Of a stretch of DNA of 64,000 nucleotides, positions 38,879 through 50,369 are shown in pieces. Each line of letters opens with the position of its first letter. Position 1 is the stretch's first letter. The translations under genes and the position numbers were made by a program. The stretch comes from Acidisoma sp. PAMC 29798 (GTDB lineage Bacteria; Pseudomonadota; Alphaproteobacteria; Acetobacterales; Acetobacteraceae), in NCBI RefSeq assembly GCF_030252425.1, contig NZ_CP126994.1:4149001-4213000 (forward strand), read 5' to 3'. The notes beneath the pieces are model-generated. The model saw only the letters and a list, made by a program, of their open reading frames with translations. It did not search any database and was not told the DNA's origin.

Positions 38879-40843
38879 TCAAGCCTGCGTTGTTACCCCG
38901 GACTTGGTCTCAACACGTGGTCTCAAATCCGGCGCCAAAGCTTCGGCCGCCAGAAGCGCGATAGCCTCATCCAAGCCCACAACCTCCTGCTTTTCCGAGC
39001 CAAGGCGCCGCAGACTGAGGGTGCGTATCTCCGCCTCCCGCCGCCCCACGACAGCGATCACGGGAACGTGCGCGAGACTATGCTCCCGCACCTTGGCATT
39101 GATCTTCTCGTTGCGCAGGTCGGTGGCAACGTTCAGGCCTGCCGCGCGCATCAGGGCCGCGACCTCCTCGGCATAGTCATTTGCGTCGGAGACGATCGGC
39201 GCGACCACGACCTGCACAGGCGCGAGCCAGAGCGGGAAGCGACCGGCATATTGCTCGATCAGGATGCCCAGGAAGCGCTCGAAGCTGCCGAGAATGGCCC
39301 GGTGCAGCATCACCGGGCGATGCTTGGCGCCATCTTCGCCGACATATTCGGCACCCAAGCGCTCGGGCAGAATGTAATCGACCTGCAAGGTGCCGCATTG
39401 CCATTCCCGGCCGATGGCATCACGCAGTACGAATTCTAGCTTGGGGCCGTAGAAGGCGCCCTCCCCCGGATTTTCCGTGTATTCCACGCCGGCTTCGGCA
39501 CAGGCTTCGTGCAGGGCCTTTTCCGAACGATCCCAATCTGCATCGGTGCCGGCGCGCGCATCCGGCCGATCGGAGAAGCGCACCTTGAAATCGGGGAAGC
39601 CCAGATCGGCATAGACTGAGCCGAGGAGGCGCACGAAGCGCACCGTCTCGGCGCCGATCTGGTCGTCGGTGCAAAAGATATGCGCGTCGTCCTGCGTGAA
39701 GGCGCGCACGCGCATGATGCCGTGCAGCGCGCCGGACGGCTCATAGCGGTGGCAGGACCCGAACTCCGCCATGCGCCAGGGCAGCTCCCGATAGGAGCGC
39801 AGGCCCTGGTTGAAGATCTGGACATGGCAGGGGCAGTTCATCGGCTTCAGGGCGAGGACGACATCCGGCTCCTCATCCACCGTCGCGATGAACATATGCT
39901 CGCGATATTTCTCCCAATGGCCGGAGGCTTCCCAGAGCGAGCGATCGACGAGCTGCGGGGTTCGCACTTCGTCATAACCGGCGGCATCCTGGCGCCGCTG
40001 CATATAGGCCTGCAGCGTGCGATACAGGCGCCAACCTTTGGGATGCCAGAAGACACCGCCCTGCGCCTCGGGCTGGAGGTGGAACAGGTCCATCGACTTG
40101 CCGATGCGGCGATGGTCGCGGCGCTCGGCCTCCTCCAATTGCAGGAGATGGGCGTCGAGTTCCTTCTGGTCGCGCCAGGCGGTGCCGTAGATGCGGCTGA
40201 GCATGGCGTTGCGATGATCGCCGCGCCAATAGGCGCCGGCCACCTTGAGCAGCTTGAAGCCCTGGCCGACATCGCCGGTGCCGCGCATATGCGGGCCACG
40301 GCATAGGTCGATCCAATCGCCCTGGCGATACATCGTAATCGTCTCGGTGATCGGCAGATCCTGGATCAACTCGGCCTTGTAGCGCTCGCCCTTGGCCTGG
40401 AAGAAGGCAATGGCGTCGTCGCGGTCCCAGACTTCGCGGCTGAAGGGCGCGTTGGCGGCAATGATCTCGCGCATCCGCGCTTCGATCGCCGGCAGGTCTT
40501 CCAGCGTGAAGGGCTCGTTGCGGGCGAAATCGTAATAGAATCCGTTCTCGATCGAGGGGCCGATGGTCACCTGGGTGCCGGGGAACAGGGATTGCACGGC
40601 CTCGGCCAACACATGGGCGGTGTCGTGGCGGATCAGCTCCAGCGCATCGGAATCCTTGCGGGTGACGAAGGTCACCGCAGCATCGGTGTCGATGACGCGT
40701 GACAGATCGACGAGCTTGCCGTCGAGCTTCATGGCGAGGGCTGCGCGGGCAAGACCCGGGCCGATATCGGCGGCCACCGTCGTGCCCGTGACGGGACCCG
40801 CGAAGTGTCGCACGGAGCCGTCAGGCAGGGTGATGGCGGGCAT
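38879..40843 (-). CDS. thrS: Threonyl-tRNA synthetase
   Basis: A 654-residue class II synthetase with a TGS-type N-terminus ([14 protein letters not shown]), the editing domain ([13 protein letters not shown]), [18 protein letters not shown], and catalytic motifs including the zinc-binding [10 protein letters not shown] and [18 protein letters not shown]. The ATG at 40843 (MPAIT) is the typical family start; an ATG 24 bases upstream is possible. It lies upstream of infC on the same strand, the conserved thrS-infC order. Confidence 0.98.
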   Translation of the reverse strand: MPAITLPDGSVRHFAGPVTGTTVAADIGPGLARAALAMKLDGKLVDLSRVIDTDAAVTFVTRKDSDALELIRHDTAHVLAEAVQSLFPGTQVTIGPSIENGFYYDFARNEPFTLEDLPAIEARMREIIAANAPFSREVWDRDDAIAFFQAKGERYKAELIQDLPITETITMYRQGDWIDLCRGPHMRGTGDVGQGFKLLKVAGAYWRGDHRNAMLSRIYGTAWRDQKELDAHLLQLEEAERRDHRRIGKSMDLFHLQPEAQGGVFWHPKGWRLYRTLQAYMQRRQDAAGYDEVRTPQLVDRSLWEASGHWEKYREHMFIATVDEEPDVVLALKPMNCPCHVQIFNQGLRSYRELPWRMAEFGSCHRYEPSGALHGIMRVRAFTQDDAHIFCTDDQIGAETVRFVRLLGSVYADLGFPDFKVRFSDRPDARAGTDADWDRSEKALHEACAEAGVEYTENPGEGAFYGPKLEFVLRDAIGREWQCGTLQVDYILPERLGAEYVGEDGAKHRPVMLHRAILGSFERFLGILIEQYAGRFPLWLAPVQVVVAPIVSDANDYAEEVAALMRAAGLNVATDLRNEKINAKVREHSLAHVPVIAVVGRREAEIRTLSLRRLGSEKQEVVGLDEAIALLAAEALAPDLRPRVETKSGVTTQA

Positions 40844-40897
40844 GGCAATTCTCTCGCTTATGGACAAAACCGCAAAAGGCGGGCGGTTTCTATGGCC

Positions 40898-42034
40898 TTA
40901 TGCCGACAGGGCCGCAACCCCAAGCGGTCCCAAGGCGTCCGCAATGCCGAAGGCGCCGGGCAAGGCGCCGCGCGGAAACAACCGCGTCACATGACCCATC
41001 TTGCGGCCGATACGGGCGTCGGTCTTGCCGTAATGGTGGGGAATGAGGCCCGGTATGGCGAGAATCTCGGGCCATCTGGCAATGTCGTCCGGTCCGATGA
41101 GGTTTTTCATTACCGCATCGGAATGGCGCGTGGCGGGCGGCAGCGGCAGGCCGGCGACAGCACGGATATGCATCTCGAACTGGCTCGCGGGGCAGGCATC
41201 AATCGTCCAATGGCCGGAATTATGCGGCCGGGGTGCGATTTCGTTTACGCGCAGGCTGCCGTCCCGATCGACGAACATCTCGACCGCCAGTAGGCCGATG
41301 AGACCCAGCGCCTCCGCCACTTGGCGTCCGAGCGCCTGGGCACGCTCGGCGATTTCCTCCGGAATGCGCGCGGGGGCGAGCGTGATGTCGAGGATGCCGT
41401 GGACGTGCTGGTTCTCGACCGTGTCGAAACAGACGACGGTCCCATCCGCGCCGCGCGCGACGACGACGCTGACTTCGCAGGCGAAATCGACGAATCCTTC
41501 CAGCACCAGCGGCTTCGGGTCCAGGCTGGCGAAGGCTTCCCGCGCCGCCTCGACGGTCGCGACCCGCGCTTGGCCGCGCCCGTCATAGCCCAGTCGGGCG
41601 GTCTTCAGGATTGCCGGCAGGCCGATTGTTGCGATCGCTGCGTCCAGGCTGGCGGCGTCCTCGACCAAAGCCCAGGTCGCGGTCGGCACGCCGGCGCCGT
41701 TGAGGAAGGTCTTTTCGGCGATGCGGTCCTGGCTGATGCCGAGGATCGCAGGTGAGGGATGCACCGGCTTGAGCCCGGCCAGAAGATCGAGGCCGGCGGC
41801 GCTCACATTCTCGAACTCGAAGGTGATGACATCGACGGCGGCGGCGAAGGCGCGCAGCGCCAAAGGGTCGTCATAATCGCCGATGGTGACGGCTGCCGCG
41901 ACCTGGGCCGCCGGACCATCCGCCTCATTCGTCAGGATATGGGCGCGGTAGCCGAGGCGGGCGGCGGCCATGGCCGACATCCGCCCGAGCTGCCCACCAC
42001 CGACGATGCCGATCGTGCTGCCCGGCGGCAGCAT
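40898..42034 (-). CDS. purK: N5-carboxyaminoimidazole ribonucleotide synthase
   Basis: A 378-residue ATP-grasp enzyme making N5-CAIR from AIR and bicarbonate in purine synthesis. It starts STIGIVGGGQLGRMSAMAAARLGYR, has the ATP-grasp blocks LKTARLGYDGRGQ and AVEMFVDRDGSLRVNEIAPRPHNSGHWTID. The ATG at 42034 overlaps the purE stop as TGATG, so translation is coupled. The longer frame upstream has an unlikely basic N-terminus within purE and is rejected. Confidence 0.97.
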   Translation of the reverse strand: MLPPGSTIGIVGGGQLGRMSAMAAARLGYRAHILTNEADGPAAQVAAAVTIGDYDDPLALRAFAAAVDVITFEFENVSAAGLDLLAGLKPVHPSPAILGISQDRIAEKTFLNGAGVPTATWALVEDAASLDAAIATIGLPAILKTARLGYDGRGQARVATVEAAREAFASLDPKPLVLEGFVDFACEVSVVVARGADGTVVCFDTVENQHVHGILDITLAPARIPEEIAERAQALGRQVAEALGLIGLLAVEMFVDRDGSLRVNEIAPRPHNSGHWTIDACPASQFEMHIRAVAGLPLPPATRHSDAVMKNLIGPDDIARWPEILAIPGLIPHHYGKTDARIGRKMGHVTRLFPRGALPGAFGIADALGPLGVAALSA

Positions 42035-42543
42035 CAACCGGGCTCGTCTTGCGGGACGTCGGCTACGGCTTCGGTCTGCGCCGCGCGCCAAGCGTCCAGC
42101 CGGTCCGACAGGTCGCTATCCGTGAGGGCCAGGATCGCGGCGGCGGTGAGGCCGGCATTGATGGCACCGGCACGGCCGATGGCAAAGGTCGCGACCGGCA
42201 CGCCGCCAGGCATCTGGACGATGGACAGCAAGCTGTCCATGCCCTTCAGCGCTTGGCTTTCGATCGGCACGCCGAGCACTGGCAGGACCGTCCAGGCCGC
42301 GCACATACCGGGCAGATGGGCGGCGCCGCCGGCGCCCGCGACGATCACCTTCAACCCTCTACCGCGCGCAGTGCGGGCGTAATCCGACAGGCGATCCGGC
42401 GTGCGATGGGCGGAGATGATCCGCGTTTCATAGGGAACGCCGAGCGCCGTCATGGTTTCGGCGGCATGACGCATCGTCGGCCAATCGGACTGGCTGCCCA
42501 TAATCAGGCCGACCAGGGGCGCTGCGGCAGGCATGGCCGTCAC
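42034..42543 (-). CDS. purE: N5-CAIR mutase
   Basis: A 169-residue PurE that turns N5-CAIR into CAIR, the partner of PurK just downstream. Family blocks are [16 protein letters not shown] (phosphate binding), [12 protein letters not shown] and [15 protein letters not shown]. It overlaps the upstream DUF465 gene by 4 bases (ATGA) and the downstream purK by one, so three genes form one operon. Confidence 0.98.
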   Translation of the reverse strand: MTAMPAAAPLVGLIMGSQSDWPTMRHAAETMTALGVPYETRIISAHRTPDRLSDYARTARGRGLKVIVAGAGGAAHLPGMCAAWTVLPVLGVPIESQALKGMDSLLSIVQMPGGVPVATFAIGRAGAINAGLTAAAILALTDSDLSDRLDAWRAAQTEAVADVPQDEPG

Positions 42544-42740
42544 GCGATGCTGTCGGGGATGAGCAGGCTTTCCATGCGGGAAATTTCGTCCTTGAGCACA
42601 AGCTTGCGCTTCTTCAGGCGCTGCATGCCGAGCTGGTCATGCGCGCCGTCCCCGAGCCGGATGATGACAGTGTCAAGATCCCGATGCTCGCTACGAAGCT
42701 CATGCAGTCGGCGCAGCAAAGAATCACGATCGGAGAGCAT
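42540..42740 (-). CDS. YdcH-family (DUF465) small protein A
   Basis: A 66-residue helical protein of the DUF465/YdcH family, found as short coiled-coil proteins across proteobacteria. It has [19 protein letters not shown] and [16 protein letters not shown], the typical hairpin of two helices. Function unknown. It is first in the DUF465-purE-purK operon and faces another DUF465 gene across 193 bases. Confidence 0.9.
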   Translation of the reverse strand: MLSDRDSLLRRLHELRSEHRDLDTVIIRLGDGAHDQLGMQRLKKRKLVLKDEISRMESLLIPDSIA

Positions 42741-42933
42741 GTGTGGTGCTTAACATGGGGAGTACGCGGGTCATACCCTCATGGGGCGCTCCGGTGCAAT
42801 CGCGATTCCGTGACCGAAACTGTTGTGGCATCGCCGGGCGCGATAGGCGTAGCGTAATGGAACTGCCGCGCGATCGTCACAATCGAGGTCCGCAGGCAGG
42901 CTGCGACTCTGGACGCCTCACAAAGGACATCCC
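42741..42933. other. Divergent promoter region of two DUF465 genes
   Basis: 193 bases between outward-facing genes. I see no named regulatory motif. The plus-strand gene has an AAAGGA ribosome-binding site at 42922-42927. Confidence 0.4.
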
Positions 42934-43110
42934 ATGAATCTGCAAGCCCGTATCGACACCCTCAAGGACCGTCACGCCAGCCTGGATGCGCGCCTCGCCT
43001 CCGAGGACAAGCGCCCTGCGCCAGACAGCGACACGCTGGCACTGCTGAAGCGGGAAAAGCTGCGATTGAAGGAAGAAATGGCGCGATTGGCGACCAGCGC
43101 CACGCATTAG
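42934..43110 (+). CDS. YdcH-family (DUF465) small protein B
   Basis: A 58-residue protein starting MNLQARIDTLKDRHASLDA and ending in a LKREKLRLKEEMARLAT helix. This is the DUF465 two-helix pattern, similar to the divergent gene at 42540-42740. The start at 42934 has an AAGGA binding site 7 bases before it. It is a stand-alone gene followed by a palindromic repeat. Function unknown. Confidence 0.85.
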   Translation: MNLQARIDTLKDRHASLDARLASEDKRPAPDSDTLALLKREKLRLKEEMARLATSATH

Positions 43111-43140
43111 GGACGGGTTTGGGCGATCGGTCTAGAATTC

Positions 43141-43169
43141 GTCATCCCCGGGCTTGACCCGGGGATCAC
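43141..43169. repeat. REP-like palindrome, type B, copy 2
   Basis: GTCATCCCCGGGCTTGACCC continues to GGGGATCAC and is a near-perfect palindrome around CTTGA. It is the same core as in 10581-10681. It lies after the short DUF465 gene and before the convergent trcR, so it may terminate transcription. Confidence 0.85.
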
Positions 43170-43202
43170 GGTGGGCGGCTGGGTCGTTGCGCGTTGGTGG
43201 TG

Positions 43203-43781
43203 CTAGCTCATGTCCTGGGTTTCGAGGACCGGAGGCGGCGGCACGGCGCGGCCTTCCTTCACCAGACGTTCATTGGATTGCGCCACCGCTTCGTTGAGGT
43301 CGCTCTGCTTGCAAAGGCCCAAAATCACCGGGTCGCGCGGCTTGATGTTCGGGCTGTTCCAATGGTTGCGGTCTCGCACCTTCTGGATGGTCTCTTTCGT
43401 CGTACCCAGCAGCTTCGACAGCTGAATCTCGGTCAATTGCGGGAAATTGCGCAATAGAAACGCGATTGCGTCCGGGCGGTCGTTGCGCTTGGCGACCGGC
43501 GTGTAGCGCCCGCCACGGGACTTCTTCGGCGGCGGATTGCTGCTGACCATCAGGCGAAGGCGGCCGTTCGGATCCGCCTCACAGCGCTGGATGTCCTCGG
43601 CCGTCACCTGGCTATTCGCAACCGGATCGTAGCCCATGATCCCTTGCGCGACTTCACCATCGGCGATGGCCTGGATCTCCAGCGGATGCATGCCGCAGAA
43701 ATCGGCGACCTGTTCGAAGGTCAGGGCGGTTTTATCGATCAGCCAGACGGCAGTGGCTTTAGGCATCAAGGGCAGTGTCAT
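43203..43781 (-). CDS. trcR: Cell-cycle transcriptional regulator TrcR (DUF1013)
   Basis: A 192-residue DUF1013 protein, an alphaproteobacterial factor that binds RNA polymerase and affects cell-cycle transcription. It starts MTLPLMPKATAVWLIDKTALTF and has IADGEVAQGIMGYDPVANSQ and RPDAIAFLLRNFPQLTEIQL, an HTH-like C-terminal region. I use ATG 43781; GTG upstream at 43802 is possible. A ribosome-binding AGGTG lies just before. The gene is not in an operon with its neighbours. Confidence 0.93.
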   Translation of the reverse strand: MTLPLMPKATAVWLIDKTALTFEQVADFCGMHPLEIQAIADGEVAQGIMGYDPVANSQVTAEDIQRCEADPNGRLRLMVSSNPPPKKSRGGRYTPVAKRNDRPDAIAFLLRNFPQLTEIQLSKLLGTTKETIQKVRDRNHWNSPNIKPRDPVILGLCKQSDLNEAVAQSNERLVKEGRAVPPPPVLETQDMS

Positions 43782-44495
43782 TGTCGAAGCACCTGTTGTC
43801 ACCCGCGGACAGCGGATGGACGGAAGCAGTTCATGTCCGGATCTCTAAGGATATGGACGCCCCCCCCCGGACCGGTCAAGTCTGGCACGAGTGTTGGGAA
43901 AGAGGGGCAGGGCCTTGAAAATACCCGGCCAATCTAAGACGTGGGGGCCACCGCAGCGTCGCTGACATAGAAGATCATGCGGTAGCCATCGCGCTCGAAG
44001 GCCGAGGCCGGTTCCTCCCGCATGCCAATTCCCGCTAGCAGCATACGGGAGGCGTCATTATTTTCCCGAGCGACGGCGATGACTCGGGGCAGATGCACGG
44101 TTTCATGCGCGAACCGGAGCGCGGCGACCGCCGCCTCCCGCGCCAGGCCATGGCCGCGCGCCTCGGGCCAGAAGGCGAACCGCAGCGCCATGCCGCGGCC
44201 GTCCTTGCGGCTGACGATGCCGGCAATGCCGAGGAAACCCTCGGTGTCAGCATCGCGCGCCGTCCACATACCGACGCCGTTGGCACCCCAAAAACGGATG
44301 TCATAGGCGAGTTCATCCGCCGACTGCTGCTCGTTGCGGACGCCGCCGAGCATCATGGCGAAGGCGCGCGGGTCGGCCTTCAGGGCCGCGATCTCCGGCC
44401 CGTCCCAGCCCGCCACCGGGCGCATGATCATGCGCCCGGTACGGAGGACCCAGGCCGGATTCCACCAATCGGGATGGTTCAGCGGAACGGCTCCG

Positions 44496-46175
<1,680 letters not shown>

Positions 46176-46235
46176 GGTGATGCTCCGAATGCGCGCGCTT
46201 ATCGTGCTCTATTGAATGTGGCGGTGGGGGGCAAC

Positions 46236-46308
46236 TGCGCCTGGCAGGAATCGAACCCGCAACCAAGCCGTTATGAGCGGCCCGCTCTAACCGTTGAGCT
46301 ACAGGCGC
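46236..46308 (-). tRNA. tRNA with CAT anticodon (Ile2 or elongator Met)
   Basis: A 73-base cloverleaf on the minus strand. The acceptor pairs GCGCCTG with CAGGCGC; the D-stem is GCTC/GAGC, the anticodon stem GGCCG/CGGCT around loop CTCATAA, the T-stem GCGGG/CCTGC (one G-T pair) with TTCGATT loop. The discriminator is A and no CCA is encoded. The anticodon CAT means elongator Met, initiator Met or, after lysidine modification, Ile2. Initiator is excluded by the paired first base. The D-loop is short (AACGGTTA), which fits Ile2 slightly better, but this is not decisive. Confidence 0.9.
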
Positions 46309-46370
46309 AGAACCCCGGATATCCCGCAGCCGCCCCTGCTTGGCAAGTATAGGCTGGGATCAGGACATGG

Positions 46371-46402
46371 CAAAGCCCGCCGGGTCTCCCCGACGGGCTT
46401 TG
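46371..46402 (-). terminator. Terminator of the DUF2382 operon
   Basis: A hairpin with CAAAGCCCG and CGGGCTTTG as outer arms lies 50 bases beyond the stop of the DUF2382 gene. It should also insulate the tRNA and ettA downstream. Confidence 0.8.
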
Positions 46403-46452
46403 TAGCATTCAAATGATCACGCTCGGCGGCAGCTGCGCCTCCACGTCAGGCT

Positions 46453-47289
46453 TTAGGGGACGCGGTTGGTCGGCGTCACGACATCGCCGGCCTTGGTGAT
46501 CTCGACCTCGTCACGGCGCAGCGTCTCATGCACCGTCTCGACGCGATCTTCGACCGTCTTGCCGACCACAACCTCTTCCACGACATGCGCGGTCTTGGCG
46601 ATAACCGCCTCCTCCGCCGTCTCCGTCACTTCGATGGTCTTGTCGGTAAAGGCGCCAACGGTGCTGGCACCCGTCGCCGGGCGGCGATAGACGTTCACCG
46701 TCTCATTGCGAAGGGTGATCTGCTCTTCCACCGGACGCTCGACGACGTAGCGGCGAATGCGCGTGGTGCCGCGATCGATCTGGCGCTTGCCGATTTCGAG
46801 CTGCTCTTCCGACAGGGCGAGCACTTCCTCGTTCCCGCCGGGGTGGGCGGCCATCGTGTCATGGCCAAGTGGCGCCGTCTCCACCGGGTGCGTATACGCT
46901 GCGTCCGACACGACTGCGTTGTCCGTGCCGTAATGGTCATGCCGCTCGGTCAAATCCACCGGGCTGTGGCTTTCCAGGATTGCGGTGATGGTGTCGATCT
47001 TCATCTCGTCCGTGACCACGGTCACGACCGTGCTGCCGCTTTCGATGGAACGGTCATACAGGGCGTGATGCGTGTCGTCCGTGCCTTCGCCCGTCAGCCA
47101 GGCCCAAAAGCCGCCGGTCTTGTGCGGCTCGCTCTCGACTGCGATATCACGCGTATCATTGAGATACCCGGTGTCCTTTGAATGCTGTTCGATGGCGCTG
47201 GCAGGGATGCCGGCATCATGCAGGTCCGAGACGGCGGCACTGGCATCGGCGGCATTATCGTAGATCGCCACGATGGTTTCACTGGCCAT
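46453..47289 (-). CDS. DUF2382 (YsnF-like) stress protein
   Basis: A 278-residue soluble protein. The N-terminal 90 residues look like a general-stress GsiB/Ysn type domain (VAIYDNAADASAAVSDLHDAGIP). The C-terminal ~110 residues are the DUF2382 repeat (EEQLEIGKRQIDRGTTRIRR, VVERPVEEQITLRNETVNV and HETLRRDEVEITKAGDVV). Members are often induced by stress or desiccation; biochemical role unknown. It is followed by a terminator and lies directly downstream of another DUF2382 gene. Confidence 0.88.
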   Translation of the reverse strand: MASETIVAIYDNAADASAAVSDLHDAGIPASAIEQHSKDTGYLNDTRDIAVESEPHKTGGFWAWLTGEGTDDTHHALYDRSIESGSTVVTVVTDEMKIDTITAILESHSPVDLTERHDHYGTDNAVVSDAAYTHPVETAPLGHDTMAAHPGGNEEVLALSEEQLEIGKRQIDRGTTRIRRYVVERPVEEQITLRNETVNVYRRPATGASTVGAFTDKTIEVTETAEEAVIAKTAHVVEEVVVGKTVEDRVETVHETLRRDEVEITKAGDVVTPTNRVP

Positions 47290-47301
47290 GCTTCAAATTC
47301 C

Positions 47302-47721
47302 TTATGTTTCGGTGGTGATGGGAATGGTGAAATCGGCCACGGCAGGCTCTGCCTCCCGTGTCACGACAACGTCCTGGTGGTGCAGCGTCACCTGTTCGGA
47401 GTGCTGCTCCACAAATCGATTTCGACGGATCCTGACTTCTTCCCGAATGAGGAAACGGCGCACGATGACCTCCTCAACAATCGGAATGATCAGTACATCG
47501 CCTTCTTCGCGCGGTTGCGGCATCGTATCTGTCAGAGTACCAACTTCGACATGCTCGACATCGACCGTATGGCGAATGAGGTCTTCGGTGATCGTTTTTT
47601 GCGAGGTCTTAGTCTCGACACAGACCCGCACGCGCGCAGTCACGACCTCGCGCTTTGAGACGGCTACGCTCTCGGCTTGGAGCGGAATGATGATGTCGTC
47701 TGGATCGAGTTGGATCGTCAT
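47302..47721 (-). CDS. Short DUF2382-like protein
   Basis: A 139-residue protein made almost wholly of DUF2382-like sequence (LQAESVAVSKREVVTARVRV, EEVIVRRFLIREEVRIRRNR, HHQDVVVTREAEP). It is half the length of its neighbour and lacks the N-terminal domain. GGAGG lies 4 bases before ATG 47721; a GTG at 47724 is an alternative. It is 12 bases upstream of the longer protein, probably in one operon. It resembles its neighbour only loosely. Confidence 0.8.
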   Translation of the reverse strand: MTIQLDPDDIIIPLQAESVAVSKREVVTARVRVCVETKTSQKTITEDLIRHTVDVEHVEVGTLTDTMPQPREEGDVLIIPIVEEVIVRRFLIREEVRIRRNRFVEQHSEQVTLHHQDVVVTREAEPAVADFTIPITTET

Positions 47722-47829
47722 CACCCCTCCGTGCTTGCGCGTCAGACCTCACAGGTGGAGGGCGGGGAAGGCGATACGAGCGACAATTGCGCGACATCGC
47801 GCCTGCTCGCCAGTTCGTGTTTTCCGAGA

Positions 47830-48234
47830 TCAGTTCACGGAAATGTCAGATAGCTCATCAATGATTGGGCAATCCGGGCGATCGTTCCCCTCGCAGCGAT
47901 CCGCGAGATGGCGCAGCGCATGACTCATTTCCGCGAGCGCGCGTGCTTTGGCGTCGAGCGCCTGCGCATGGGCCAGCGCCAATTGCTTCACCTCGGCGCT
48001 GGACCGATGCTCATCGCGCCACAGGGCCTGGAGTTCGCGCATCTGATCGACGGAAAAGCCGAGGTTGCGCGCGCGCTTGAGGAAGCGAAGCGTCTGCACA
48101 TCGGACGCGGCATAAAGCCGATAGCCGGCGGCAGTGCGCGCCGGCGGGCGGATCAGGCCGACCTCCTCGTAATAGCGGATCATCTTGGCGGAGACGCCGG
48201 AGGCCGTCGCGGCCTCGCCGATGTTCATGCTCAT
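47830..48234 (-). CDS. cueR: MerR-family copper regulator CueR
   Basis: A 134-residue MerR protein. The N-terminal HTH (NIGEAATASGVSAKMIRYYEEVGLI) is followed by the dimerisation helix, and the C-terminal metal loop CEGNDRPDCPII, with two Cys eight residues apart, is the Cu(I) signature. The ATG overlaps the copA stop as ATGA, so copA and cueR form one operon and CueR would bind the operator in front of copA. ATG 48228 (MNIGEAA) is a possible alternative start. Confidence 0.94.
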   Translation of the reverse strand: MSMNIGEAATASGVSAKMIRYYEEVGLIRPPARTAAGYRLYAASDVQTLRFLKRARNLGFSVDQMRELQALWRDEHRSSAEVKQLALAHAQALDAKARALAEMSHALRHLADRCEGNDRPDCPIIDELSDISVN

Positions 48235-50363
48235 GCCCCGGGTTTCCAGCGCCGCAGCAACAGCGCGCTCCCGACCACACTGACGCTGGAAAAGGCCATG
48301 GCGGCGCCAGCGACCATCGGGCTCAACAGGCCCGCCGCCGCCAGCGGAATGCCGATGAGGTTGTAGACGAAGGCCCAGAACAGGCCTTGGCGGATGCGCC
48401 GATAGGTGCGCGCGGCAATATCCAGCGCGGCGGGCACCAGCATCGGGTCGCCGCGCATCAGCGTGATGGCGGCAGCGGCAGCGGCGACATCGGTGCCCGT
48501 CGCCATGGCGAGGCCCAGATCGGCGGCGGCGAGTGCCGCGGCATCGTTCACGCCGTCCCCCACCATCGCGACCGCACCGTTGCGACGGAGGTCGGTGATG
48601 GCCGCCGCCTTATCGGCGGGCAGGGCCTCGGCGCGGACGTCGTCTATGCCCAGGGCTGCCGCGGCCACCCGCGCCGCGCCGGCATTGTCGCCGGTCAGCA
48701 GCACGACGGTGAGGCCCCGTGCCCGCAAGGAGGCCACGGCTTCAGCCGCGCCAGGTTTCAGCGCATCCCCGAAGGCGAGCAGGCCGAGGACGGCGCCCTC
48801 GGCCTCGGCGAGATAGGACACGGTGCGGCCATCGGCTTCCAGCCGCCGCGCGTCTTCCGCCAAAGCACCTATGGCAATGCAACGCTCCGCCATCAGGCGC
48901 CCGCTGCCGAGCAGCAAGCGGCGGCCCTCGACCTCGCCTTCCACGCCACGGCCGGGGATCGCGCGCAGGCCCGATGCCGGCCGCAGGTCTGTCATCGTGT
49001 CGCGCAAGGCGCGGGCGAGCGGATGCTCACTGCCCGCCTGCAAGCTGGCGGCGAGGTGCCGCAGACTGTCCTCTGTCGTGCCGGGTGCGGGAAGCAGCTC
49101 CACCAGGGCCGGCCGACCTTCGGTCAGCGTTCCCGTCTTGTCGAACACGACGGTGCGGATCGCCTGCGCCTGTTCCAGCGCGGCGGCATCCCGGATCAGG
49201 ATACCGTGGCGCGCGGCGATGCCCGTGCCGACCATGATGGCGGCTGGCGTCGCGAGGCCGAGGGCGCAGGGGCAGGCGATGACCAGCACCGTGACGGCGT
49301 TGATGATGGCGACCTCGACGCCCGCGCCATCCAGCCACCAGCCGAGGCACGTGAGCGCCGCGAGGCCGATGACCACGGGCACGAAGATGGCGCTGACGCG
49401 ATCGACCAGACGCTGCACCGGCGGCTTGGCGGACTGGGCATCCTCCACCAGCCGCACCATCCGCGTGAGCTGGCTTTCGGCGCCGATGGCCGTGACGTCC
49501 GCGACCAGCAGCGCCTCTCCGTTCATCGCGCCGCCGATCAGCCGGCTGCCCGGTGTCTTGAACACAGGTAGGCTTTCGCCGGTGAGGAGGCTTTCGTCAT
49601 TGCCGCCGCTGCCCTCCCGCAGCGTGGCATCGGCCGCGATCCGCTCGCCGGCGCGAATGACCAGCACATCACCGACCCGCAGAGCGGCCGTGGAGACCTC
49701 GGTCTCGCGGCCGTTGCGGCGAATGCGGGCGCGCTCCGGCCGCATCTGCTCCAAGGCGCGGATGGCGCCCCCGGCTTGGCGACGGGCCCGCGCCTCCAGC
49801 CATTTGCCCAGCCGCACCAGAGCGATGACGGCGGCCGAGGCCTCAAAATAGAGATGATCGTGTCGCCCGGCCGACAACTCCCACAGGCTGAGGGCGAAGG
49901 CGGCGGTGGTGCCCAGCGCCACCAGCGTGTCCATGTTGGCAGTGCCCGCGCGGAGCGCCTTCCAGGCACTGACGTAGAAGCGTGCGCCGAACACCGCCTG
50001 CACGACGCCCGCGAGGATGAGCTGAACCCAGGCCGGCCAGCTGAAGCCGAGCAGCATCGGCAGAACCAGTGGCGCCGCGAGGATCAGCGCCAGGGCGGCA
50101 GCCAGGCCATCCCGCGTGACGGGCGCCGGCTGCCCGATCGGCTGCGCGGCATAGCCGGCCGCGAGCAGGGCGCGGGCGACGGCCGACATATCGAAGCCGG
50201 GGCTGGAGGTGACGGAGGCGCGTTCGGTCGCCAGATTGACCGAGACGTCACGCACGCCCGGCACGGCCGCGATGGCGCGCTCCACCCGCCGCACGCAGCC
50301 GGCGCAGGTCATGCCGCTGACGCCGATCTCCTGCCTTGAGACGTCGAGAATACCTTGATCCAT
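48231..50363 (-). CDS. copA: Copper-exporting P-type ATPase CopA
   Basis: A 710-residue P1B-1 ATPase. One heavy-metal domain (GMTCAGC, residues 17-23) precedes eight transmembrane segments. The translocation motif is CPC at 364-366 (IACPCALGLATP), TGES at 261-264 and the phosphorylated Asp408 in DKTGTLTEG. The product exports Cu(I) from the cytoplasm. It precedes cueR with a 4-base overlap. There is no ribosome-binding site before the ATG, and the promoter geometry suggests a leaderless transcript. Confidence 0.96.
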   Translation of the reverse strand: MDQGILDVSRQEIGVSGMTCAGCVRRVERAIAAVPGVRDVSVNLATERASVTSSPGFDMSAVARALLAAGYAAQPIGQPAPVTRDGLAAALALILAAPLVLPMLLGFSWPAWVQLILAGVVQAVFGARFYVSAWKALRAGTANMDTLVALGTTAAFALSLWELSAGRHDHLYFEASAAVIALVRLGKWLEARARRQAGGAIRALEQMRPERARIRRNGRETEVSTAALRVGDVLVIRAGERIAADATLREGSGGNDESLLTGESLPVFKTPGSRLIGGAMNGEALLVADVTAIGAESQLTRMVRLVEDAQSAKPPVQRLVDRVSAIFVPVVIGLAALTCLGWWLDGAGVEVAIINAVTVLVIACPCALGLATPAAIMVGTGIAARHGILIRDAAALEQAQAIRTVVFDKTGTLTEGRPALVELLPAPGTTEDSLRHLAASLQAGSEHPLARALRDTMTDLRPASGLRAIPGRGVEGEVEGRRLLLGSGRLMAERCIAIGALAEDARRLEADGRTVSYLAEAEGAVLGLLAFGDALKPGAAEAVASLRARGLTVVLLTGDNAGAARVAAAALGIDDVRAEALPADKAAAITDLRRNGAVAMVGDGVNDAAALAAADLGLAMATGTDVAAAAAAITLMRGDPMLVPAALDIAARTYRRIRQGLFWAFVYNLIGIPLAAAGLLSPMVAGAAMAFSSVSVVGSALLLRRWKPGA

Positions 50364-50369
50364 GGAGCG

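Noticed and set aside
48387-49571. 394-codon plus-strand frame opposite copA
   Set aside because: Antisense shadow of copA with no recognisable domain.
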